Shown here: piece by piece, positions 17,313 through 24,718 of the stretch
Position numbering within the stretch: the stretch's first letter is position 1
How the letters are laid out: every line of letters starts with the position of its first letter
Source: an uncultured Propionibacteriaceae bacterium
Lineage (GTDB): Bacteria; Actinomycetota; Actinomycetes; Propionibacteriales; Propionibacteriaceae
Reading direction: 5' to 3'
DNA: 46,072 nt
Assembly: GCA_945911015.1 (NCBI GenBank)
Contig: CAMDZW010000030.1
Span: forward strand, 1-46,072
Translations under genes and position numbers: made by a program
The notes under the pieces: model-generated
Told to the model about the DNA's origin: nothing
What the model saw: only the letters and a program-made list of their open reading frames with translations
The model's database searches: none

Positions 17313-20300
17313 ATGTTCTCCAAGGTGCTGGTGGCCAATCGAGGTGAGATCGCGGTCCGCGCGTTCCGTGCTGCGTATGAACTCGGCGCGAAGACTGTCG
17401 CGGTGTATCCGTGGGAGGACCGCAATGCGGTCCACCGGATCAAGGCTGATGAGGCCTACCTGATCGGCGAGAAGGGTCACCCGGTCCGGGCCTACCTGGA
17501 CGTGGCCGAGATCATCCGGGCCGCCAAGGAGTCCGGGGCGGATGCGATCTACCCCGGATACGGCTTCCTCTCGGAGAATCCTGATCTGGCGCAGGCCTGT
17601 GCCGATGCCGGGATCACTTTCGTCGGTCCGCTGCCCGAAGTCCTGGAGCTGGCCGGCAACAAGGTGCAGGCGATCTCGGCGGCCAAGCGTGCCGGCATCC
17701 CGACCCTGGCCTCGACGGATCCGTCGACCGATGTCGACGGCCTGGTCGCGCAGGCCGAGCAGATCGGCTTCCCGGTCTTCGTCAAGGCGGTCGCCGGTGG
17801 AGGCGGGCGCGGCATGCGGCGGGTCGACGAGCCGACCGCGCTGCGCGAGGCGGTTGAGCAGGCCATGCGAGAGGCCGACAGCGCCTTCGGTGACGCGACC
17901 GTGTTCATCGAGCAGGCTGTACGACGTCCCCGCCACATCGAGGTCCAGATCCTGGCCGACAGCCAGGGCAATGTGATGCACCTGTTCGAGCGGGACTGCT
18001 CGATCCAGCGGCGGCACCAGAAGGTCGTCGAGATCGCCCCGGCGCCGAACATCCCCGACTCGTTGCGGGAGGCATTGACCCGGGACGCGGTCGCCTTCGC
18101 ACAGTCGCTCAAGTACTCCTGTGCCGGCACGGTCGAGTTCCTCGTCGAGACCGAGGGCGAGCGTGCCGGTGAGCACGTGTTCATCGAGATGAACCCGCGG
18201 ATCCAGGTCGAGCACACCGTGACCGAGGAGATCACCGATGTCGACCTGGTCCAGTCCCAGATGCGGATCGCCGCCGGGGAGAGCTTGACTGACCTGGGTC
18301 TGTCGCAGGATGCGGTACGGATCAACGGCGCCGCCCTGCAGTGCCGGATCACCACTGAGGACCCGGCCAACGGCTTCCGCCCCGACACCGGCACCATCGC
18401 CGCCTACCGGTCCGCTGGTGGGGCTGGCGTCCGACTCGACGGTGGCACCGCCGCGACCGGCGCGCAGATCTCGGCCCACTTCGACTCGATGTTGGTGAAG
18501 CTGACCTGTCGGGGCCGCACCTTCGAGGCGGCCATTGCCCGGGCCCAGCGTGCTCTGGCCGAGTTCCGGATCCGTGGCGTGTCGACCAACATCCCTTTCC
18601 TGCAAGGGGTTCTGGCTGATCCGGCCTTCATCGCCGGCGAGGTCGCGACCGACTTCATCGAGACCCGCCCGGAGTTGCTGACCGCTCGCATCCCGGCCGA
18701 CCGTGGCACCAAGTTGCTCCAGTGGGTCGCCGATGTGACCGTGAACAAGCCCTGGGGTGACCGTCCCACCGATCTGGATCCGACGGAGAAGCTGCCCGAC
18801 ATCGACCTGTCGGTCGAGCCGCCGGCCGGTTCCCGGCAACGGTTGTTGGAGCTCGGACCGACCGGGTTTGCCGCCGATCTGCGCCAGCGGACCGGGGTCG
18901 AGGTCACCGACACCACCTTCCGCGATGCCCACCAGTCGTTGCTGGCCACCCGGGTCCGGACCAAGGACTTGCTGAAGGTCGCCCCGTACGTGGCGCGGAT
19001 GACTCCCGGCCTGCTGAGCGTGGAGTGCTGGGGTGGTGCGACCTACGATGTGGCGCTGCGCTTCCTCAGTGAGGATCCGTGGGACCGGCTGTCCGCCCTG
19101 CGTCAGGCCATGCCCAATGTTGCGTTGCAGATGTTGTTGCGGGGCCGCAACACGGTCGGCTACACCCCGTATCCGACCGAAGTCACCTCTGCCTTCGTCA
19201 GTGAGGCGGCCGAGACCGGCATCGACATCTTCCGCATCTTCGACGCCCTCAACGATGTCGAGCAGATGCGTCCGGCGATCGATGCCGTGCTGGAGACCGG
19301 CACCACCGTTGCCGAGGTAGCGCTGTGCTACACCAGCGACCTGTCCAACCCGGACGAGAAGATCTACACCCTCGACTACTACCTGCGGCTGGCCGAGAAG
19401 ATCGTCGAGGCCGGCGCCCATGTGCTGGCGATCAAGGACATGGCCGGACTGTTGCGGCCCCCGGCGGCAGCCAAGCTGGTCGGGGCGCTGCGGGAGCGGT
19501 TCGATCTGCCAGTGCACCTGCACACCCATGACACCGCTGGTGGTCAGCTCGCCACGTTGACTGCGGCCATCGATGCCGGGGTCGACGCGGTCGACGTGGC
19601 CAGTGCCTCGATGTCGGCGACCACCTCGCAGCCGCCGGCCTCGGCGCTGGTGGCGGCCACCGACCACACCGACCGCGCGACCTCGCTCGACCTGCGTGCG
19701 GTGATGGATCTCGAGCCGTACTGGGAGGCCGTACGCAATGTGTACCGGCCGTTCGAGTCGGGTCTGCCCTCGCCGACCGGACGGGTCTACGACCACGAGA
19801 TCCCGGGCGGTCAGCTGTCCAACCTGCGTCAGCAGGCGATCGCGCTGGGCCTGGGAGATCGGTTCGAACAGATCGAGGCGATGTATGCCGCGGCTGACAA
19901 GATCTTGGGGCGTCCCACCAAGGTGACCCCGTCGTCGAAGGTGGTCGGTGACCTCGCCCTGCACCTGGTGGCGGTCGGGGCTGATCCGGCCGAGTTCGAG
20001 GCGGATCCGTCGACCTTCGACATCCCCGACTCGGTGATCGGCTTCGTCTCCGGTGAGCTCGGCCAGCCGGCCGGAGGGTGGCCGGAGCCGTTCCGCACGA
20101 AGGTGCTGGCCGGTCGGACCGTCCCCTCGCGGGAAGAAACCTTGTCCGACGAGGATTCCGCCGGTCTGGCCGAGGCCGGGGCGACGCGCCGCGGCACCCT
20201 GAACCGGCTGCTCTTCCCCGGCCCGACCAAGGACTTCGAGGCCGCGCGGGATGAGTTCGGCGAGTTGGGCCGCCTCGACACCCTCGACTACCTGTACGGC

Positions 20301-20717
20301 TTCACCCCCGGCGAGGAACGCTCGGTCCGTCTGGGCCGTGGGGTCAACCTGATCATCGGTCTCGAGGCGATCTCCGAGGCCGACGACAAGGGCCTGCGGA
20401 CAGTGATGTGTCACCTCAATGGCCAGTTGCGTCCGATCCGGGTCCGCGACAAGTCGATCAAGGTCGACACGGTGGCTGCGGAGAAGGCTGACAAGTCCAA
20501 CCCGGGACATGTGGCAGCACCGTTCGCCGGTGTGGTCACCGTCTCGGTCGCCGAAGGGGACCGGGTCGAGGCCGGGGCAACCGTCGCCACGATCGAGGCC
20601 ATGAAGATGGAGGCCGCGATCACCGCACCGGTGGCCGGCACCATCGAACGTCTGGCCCTGACCAAGGTCCAACAGGTTGAGGGCGGCGATCTCGTCGTGG
20701 TGGTCAAGCCGGACTGA
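17313..20717 (+). CDS. pyc: Pyruvate carboxylase (single-chain)
   Basis: A 1134-residue biotin enzyme that makes oxaloacetate from pyruvate, bicarbonate and ATP. Domains in order: biotin carboxylase (residues 1-450; ATP loop GGGGRGMR, RDCSIQRRHQK), carboxyltransferase (about 530-830; DTTFRDAHQSLLATR, CWGGATYD), linker/tetramerisation, and biotinyl carrier domain with the modified lysine K1098 in EAMKMEA. Length and order match the standard alpha4 enzyme. The start is ATG 17313 (MFSKVLVANRGEIAVR); the frame extends 23 codons further without family similarity. It lies 82 bases after gudD and may be read through from that operon, though its own promoter is likely. Confidence 0.97.
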   Translation: MFSKVLVANRGEIAVRAFRAAYELGAKTVAVYPWEDRNAVHRIKADEAYLIGEKGHPVRAYLDVAEIIRAAKESGADAIYPGYGFLSENPDLAQACADAGITFVGPLPEVLELAGNKVQAISAAKRAGIPTLASTDPSTDVDGLVAQAEQIGFPVFVKAVAGGGGRGMRRVDEPTALREAVEQAMREADSAFGDATVFIEQAVRRPRHIEVQILADSQGNVMHLFERDCSIQRRHQKVVEIAPAPNIPDSLREALTRDAVAFAQSLKYSCAGTVEFLVETEGERAGEHVFIEMNPRIQVEHTVTEEITDVDLVQSQMRIAAGESLTDLGLSQDAVRINGAALQCRITTEDPANGFRPDTGTIAAYRSAGGAGVRLDGGTAATGAQISAHFDSMLVKLTCRGRTFEAAIARAQRALAEFRIRGVSTNIPFLQGVLADPAFIAGEVATDFIETRPELLTARIPADRGTKLLQWVADVTVNKPWGDRPTDLDPTEKLPDIDLSVEPPAGSRQRLLELGPTGFAADLRQRTGVEVTDTTFRDAHQSLLATRVRTKDLLKVAPYVARMTPGLLSVECWGGATYDVALRFLSEDPWDRLSALRQAMPNVALQMLLRGRNTVGYTPYPTEVTSAFVSEAAETGIDIFRIFDALNDVEQMRPAIDAVLETGTTVAEVALCYTSDLSNPDEKIYTLDYYLRLAEKIVEAGAHVLAIKDMAGLLRPPAAAKLVGALRERFDLPVHLHTHDTAGGQLATLTAAIDAGVDAVDVASASMSATTSQPPASALVAATDHTDRATSLDLRAVMDLEPYWEAVRNVYRPFESGLPSPTGRVYDHEIPGGQLSNLRQQAIALGLGDRFEQIEAMYAAADKILGRPTKVTPSSKVVGDLALHLVAVGADPAEFEADPSTFDIPDSVIGFVSGELGQPAGGWPEPFRTKVLAGRTVPSREETLSDEDSAGLAEAGATRRGTLNRLLFPGPTKDFEAARDEFGELGRLDTLDYLYGFTPGEERSVRLGRGVNLIIGLEAISEADDKGLRTVMCHLNGQLRPIRVRDKSIKVDTVAAEKADKSNPGHVAAPFAGVVTVSVAEGDRVEAGATVATIEAMKMEAAITAPVAGTIERLALTKVQQVEGGDLVVVVKPD

Positions 20718-20826
20718 TCCGGTAGGTCCCGAGAGGTCAACGACACACCTGGCTTGACGTGCAAACGCTGGACCCGGGTCCGGCGTCGGGGCAGACTGGA
20801 CGACGTCCCCGTGACCAAGGAGAGTC

Positions 20827-22425
20827 ATGACCATTCATCGTCGATCACTGCTCGCCGGCGCCGGAGCTGCCGGGACGGCCGCCCTGTTGGCGTCCTGCAC
20901 CACCTCCGGACCCGCGAGTCCGGAGGAGAACCTGGTCGATCCGTCACTGCTGCCCGATCTGATCCCGTACGAGGGGGTGACCCCTGACCTGCCCGGTGAC
21001 GTCCTGGTCCATCCGGGCTTCTTCAGCTATCCCGACGACCCGATCCGGTTCACCGAGGAGGTGCCCGGTGACGGCGCCCCGATCACGGCACTGGTGCCGA
21101 CCTCATTTGCGGTGCCGCCGCCGGTGTCGAGCAACTCCTACTGGCAGGAGTTCAACCAGAGGATCGGTTCTGACATGGAGATCGCGATCACCACCCAGAA
21201 GGACTGGGTGGCCAAGTTCAACACCACTGTCGCCGGTAACGCGTTGCCCGACATGTTCAATGTCCCCACCCAGCCGTCGATGCCGCAGTTCATGGAGGCC
21301 ACCACGGCTGACCTGACTGAGTACCTGAGTGGCGATGCGATCGCGAAGTACCCGGCGCTGGCGAACCTGCCGACCGCGTCGTGGAGCCAGTGCATCTTCA
21401 ACAACAAGATCCATGCCATCCCGATCACCCGCGGCACCATGGGATTGAGTGTCATCTTCGGCCGCACTGACCTGATGGCGGAGGCGGGGATCACCGAACC
21501 ACCGCAGAACTTTGCCGAGTTCGCTGCCCAGGCCAAGGAACTCACCGGCGGCAACCGGTGGGGTCTCGGTTCGCCGATGCTGGGCCAGATCCGGCGGATG
21601 CTCCACATCCCGAGCTATTGGATCCTGGAGGACGACCAGGTCAAGCTGACCTTGGATGACGAACGACAGTTGCAGGCGCTGGAGGCCGCGAGGTCTCTGG
21701 TCGAGGCTGGTGTGGTCCATCCCGATGCGGCCGGCACCGCGACGCCGACCAAGAAGCAGTGGTTCGGCTCGGGGACGACGATCCTGCACGATGACAGCTT
21801 CATCGCCTGGTTCAGCTTGTATGTGCAGTTCACCTCGGTGGAAGGGATCCAGATCGACGCCCAACATGTCCCCGGGTTCGACGGCGGACGGGGGCGGAAT
21901 GTGTTGCCCAATGCCAACCAGTCGATCAGCGCGATCAACAAGAACAGCGCGGACAGGATCGAAACCTTCCTGAAGGTGGCGAACTGGCTGGCCGCACCGT
22001 TCGGCACCGAGGAGTACCTGTTCCAGAAGTTCGGTGTCGAAGGGGTGCACCACACCCGCGACGAGAACGGTGACCCCGAGGTGATCGCAGGCACCGCTGA
22101 CATGGTCCAGCTCGGCAGTCTCTACCTCGCCGATGCGGCGCGCGTGCTCTACTCGCCGGGACGGCAGCAGGCGGTCGAGGCCGCTCACGCCTATCAGTCC
22201 GAGTGGACCGAGGACGCCTTTGTCGATCCGACCTACGCCCTCTTCTCCGACACCGACAGTCGCAAGGGTGCTGAGCTGAATCGTCTGCTCAGCACGGCCA
22301 CCGAGGACATCATGTATGGACGTGAGGATGTCTCGGCCTGGACCGACGCTGTCGCGGAGTGGAAGTCCAGCGGGGGCGACGACATCTTCGACGAATACCA
22401 GAAGGCACTCGATGCATCACGTTGA
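20827..22425 (+). CDS. Large extracellular solute-binding lipoprotein (LplA-like)
   Basis: A 532-residue binding protein. The N-terminus MTIHRRSLLAG carries twin arginines, and the lipobox LLASC places the lipid-modified cysteine at residue 24. Its size and architecture resemble the large Bacillota-type LplA oligosaccharide-binding proteins, commonly partnered with LplB/LplC permeases. AAGGAGAGTC directly precedes the ATG. The last 14 bases overlap the start of the toroid lyase-like gene, so import and intracellular cleavage appear coupled. No permease genes adjoin it. The ligand is probably an oligouronide (inference). Confidence 0.88.
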   Translation: MTIHRRSLLAGAGAAGTAALLASCTTSGPASPEENLVDPSLLPDLIPYEGVTPDLPGDVLVHPGFFSYPDDPIRFTEEVPGDGAPITALVPTSFAVPPPVSSNSYWQEFNQRIGSDMEIAITTQKDWVAKFNTTVAGNALPDMFNVPTQPSMPQFMEATTADLTEYLSGDAIAKYPALANLPTASWSQCIFNNKIHAIPITRGTMGLSVIFGRTDLMAEAGITEPPQNFAEFAAQAKELTGGNRWGLGSPMLGQIRRMLHIPSYWILEDDQVKLTLDDERQLQALEAARSLVEAGVVHPDAAGTATPTKKQWFGSGTTILHDDSFIAWFSLYVQFTSVEGIQIDAQHVPGFDGGRGRNVLPNANQSISAINKNSADRIETFLKVANWLAAPFGTEEYLFQKFGVEGVHHTRDENGDPEVIAGTADMVQLGSLYLADAARVLYSPGRQQAVEAAHAYQSEWTEDAFVDPTYALFSDTDSRKGAELNRLLSTATEDIMYGREDVSAWTDAVAEWKSSGGDDIFDEYQKALDASR

Positions 22426-24550
22426 CCGTCTGCTGACCGACTGGGCCCGTTGGGCTGAGCGCCACTGGACCGATCTGGGAGGCGGGGTCGGGTTCTTCGG
22501 GACCGGCTACAACGCCTGGGGTGTCCAGACCAACCAGAAATATCTGGGCACGATGGCACATCTGGCGACGGGGGCGGTGCCGGGTGTCGATCAGGCCTGG
22601 GCCCTCGACCGTGCGGTGGCGGCGTTGCGGTACTCCCTGGACTCGCACCACAGTGGGTCCTCGACTGGCGTCGACGGGAGCAACTGGGGCCACACCTGGA
22701 TCAGCGTGCTGGGGATCGAACGGATGATGTTCTCCCTTGCTGCCCTGGGATCCCAGCTGCCTGACGAGGTGTCACAGCAGCTGGACCAGATGTTGGCCAG
22801 CGAGGCGGAATGGTTGACCCATTCATACCAGAAGGGGAACACCCCCGGGATCGTTGCTGGGCCGTGGAACTCGTCGGGGCGCAATGTCCCGGAGTCGAAC
22901 CTGTGGAACGGTGCCTTCCTGTGGCGGGTCGCGACCCGCCTGCCCGATGATCCTCGTGCCGAGCAGTGGCGGGAACAGCCGCTGGACTTCCTGATCAACG
23001 CGGCCAGCATCTCCTCGGACGCCACCTCGGAGCTGGTGGTCGACGGACTCCGGGTCGCTGATCTCCACAAGGGCGCAAACTTCCACGACGGGTGGGCTCT
23101 GGACCACCACGGCTATCTCAATGTGGGCTACATGGTGGTCACCGCCAGCCAGGCGGCGATCGGCCACTTCGACCTCGGCGACTCGGCCCCCGAAGCGCTT
23201 CACCTGCACCAGGAGGAGCTGTGGCGCACCATCAAGCGGCTCATCTTCTCCGATGGTCGCCTGGCCCGGGTCGGTGGTGACACCCGAGTCCGCTATGCCT
23301 ACTGCCAGGAGTATCTGCTGCCGGTGCTGGCCTATGCCGCCGACCAGTTCGGCGATCCGCATGCTCTGGGGTTGCTTGATGCGCAGGTGGAACTGATCGC
23401 CGGGGAAGCTGATCACAATGGTGACGGCAGCTTCTACGGGGAACGGCTGACCGAGCTTGGTGACCTCAGCCCGCTCTACACGACTCGCCTCGAGTCCGAC
23501 CGGGCGGTGTCCCTGGCGATGACCCAAGCGGCGCTGGCCGGGATGTCGGCGGAAAGTCAGGGGTTGGGCGGTTTCGAGGAGTCGGTCGCCGGTCACTGGC
23601 ATGATCCCGACCATGGTGTCGTGGTGCACCGCAGTCCGAACCGGCTGGCATCGGTGGCGTGGCGCGCCTCCGGACGGTTGCAGGCCATGTGTCAGCCGCC
23701 CGACGACGGACATCTGGCCGAGTGGTCACTGAACCTGTCGCCGGATGTCACCTTCCTCGGTGACAGCCGTAACAACGAGCTGCCGTCACGCCGGTTGATC
23801 GACAATGTGACGCAGCCCTTCGACGGCGGATTCCTCAGCTGGGGAAGGGTGACCGAGGGTGCCTCGCTGAGTCTGGCCGAAGGTTGGACCGGTGCCGACG
23901 CGGGGGAGAGCTTCTCGGTCTTCGCGGCCCTGCCCGATGGGGTCACCCTGATCGGCATGCATCTCGTGCGAGCCGGGTCCTGGCGACCGACCATCCGTAC
24001 GGTGAAAGGTCTGCATCTCAATGTGCCCAATGACCTCTACAACGGATTTTCCCGTACGTACGGTGAAATCTCGCTGACCAGCCCACCCGCAGTCGATGAC
24101 GTGGTCCCGCTCGGTCGGAGCTGGACCGTCGTAGACGACCGGATCGGTGTGGTCGGTGTCTACGGCGCCGAGGAGTTGGTGGTGGACCGTCGTGTGCAGC
24201 GCCGGGGTGGACCGCAACATTCGTTGTATGTCGACGAACTCTGCTATGGACACGAACAGGGATTCCGCGCTGTCGAGTCCGGAGACATCATCCTCGACGT
24301 CGGCTTCGCCGTGCTGTCGGGGGCTGACTCCGCAACGACAGAATCGTTTGCGGTCGAGGCAGGTGGCGGGGCAGGTGGACCTCATGGCTACCGGTCGCTA
24401 GGCGTGCGGGATGTGTCCGGTCAGCGGTGGATGCTACAAGCGAACGCTTGTAGCGAGCCGTTGAGCTTCGGTGACGTGGAGCTCGGGCCGTGGTCGGCGG
24501 AGCTGGTCCAGGTCAGCGAGCCACAGAAGCGCTGGTTCGGGTCGCGCTGA
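22412..24550 (+). CDS. Putative cytoplasmic polysaccharide lyase/hydrolase, toroid plus beta-sheet type
   Basis: A 712-residue protein without a signal peptide, so probably cytoplasmic. The N-terminal half is helical and tryptophan-rich (NWGHTWISVLGIERM; LWNGAFLWR), as in alpha/alpha-toroid lyases. It contains the suggestive cluster NFHDGWALDHHGYLNVGY (residues 223-240), offering Asn, His and Tyr candidates typical of such lyases. The C-terminal half is beta-rich, like the sandwich domains of heparinase-type or PL8-type enzymes. I do not recognise an exact family. It overlaps the binding-protein gene by 14 bases, which supports action on imported oligosaccharides. The open frame starts at 22316, but ATG 22412 fits the overlap and lies upstream of the first recognisable sequence. 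Confidence 0.7.
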   Translation: MHHVDRLLTDWARWAERHWTDLGGGVGFFGTGYNAWGVQTNQKYLGTMAHLATGAVPGVDQAWALDRAVAALRYSLDSHHSGSSTGVDGSNWGHTWISVLGIERMMFSLAALGSQLPDEVSQQLDQMLASEAEWLTHSYQKGNTPGIVAGPWNSSGRNVPESNLWNGAFLWRVATRLPDDPRAEQWREQPLDFLINAASISSDATSELVVDGLRVADLHKGANFHDGWALDHHGYLNVGYMVVTASQAAIGHFDLGDSAPEALHLHQEELWRTIKRLIFSDGRLARVGGDTRVRYAYCQEYLLPVLAYAADQFGDPHALGLLDAQVELIAGEADHNGDGSFYGERLTELGDLSPLYTTRLESDRAVSLAMTQAALAGMSAESQGLGGFEESVAGHWHDPDHGVVVHRSPNRLASVAWRASGRLQAMCQPPDDGHLAEWSLNLSPDVTFLGDSRNNELPSRRLIDNVTQPFDGGFLSWGRVTEGASLSLAEGWTGADAGESFSVFAALPDGVTLIGMHLVRAGSWRPTIRTVKGLHLNVPNDLYNGFSRTYGEISLTSPPAVDDVVPLGRSWTVVDDRIGVVGVYGAEELVVDRRVQRRGGPQHSLYVDELCYGHEQGFRAVESGDIILDVGFAVLSGADSATTESFAVEAGGGAGGPHGYRSLGVRDVSGQRWMLQANACSEPLSFGDVELGPWSAELVQVSEPQKRWFGSR
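24433..24454. repeat. Perfect inverted repeat near 3' end of the toroid-type gene
   Basis: Ten-base arms GCTACAAGCG and CGCTTGTAGC flank a two-base AA spacer. It lies inside the coding region (encoding ...WMLQANACSEP), about 100 bases before its stop and 265 bases before the PL8 start. Its symmetry and A+T-rich flanks resemble LacI/GntR-type operators; it could equally form an mRNA hairpin. Confidence 0.6.
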
Positions 24551-24620
24551 TCGCTGAGGAAAATCATTCCCCGACACGCCCACCTGAGGTCACACTGAGG
24601 CCCAACAAATTCATTGTGTT

Positions 24621-24657
24621 TCATTCCATTGCGTTATTCTGCAACGGAAGTTAGTGT
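24621..24657 (+). promoter_or_regulatory. Candidate promoter of the PL8 lyase gene with shared TCATTCC box
   Basis: TCATTCC (24621-24627), one base, then TTGCGT (-35, 24629-24634), a 17-base spacer and TAGTGT (-10, 24652-24657). A second TCATT lies ten bases upstream (24611). The same box-to-(-35) spacing occurs before the heparinase-like gene and the second binding-protein gene. The 168-base gap 24551-24718 holds nothing else recognisable. Confidence 0.55.
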
Positions 24658-24718
24658 CATGCGAAACCAGATCGGGCGTCGCAGAGCGCGCCCGCAGAGC
24701 CAATGGAGGCAGAGCACC

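Noticed and set aside
17055..20834. A 1259-codon open frame antisense to pyruvate carboxylase
   Set aside because: It mirrors a clear, full-length pyc gene; in high-GC DNA the opposite frame stays open through codon bias. Its translation is low-complexity (Gly/Asp/Arg/His-rich) and has no domain.
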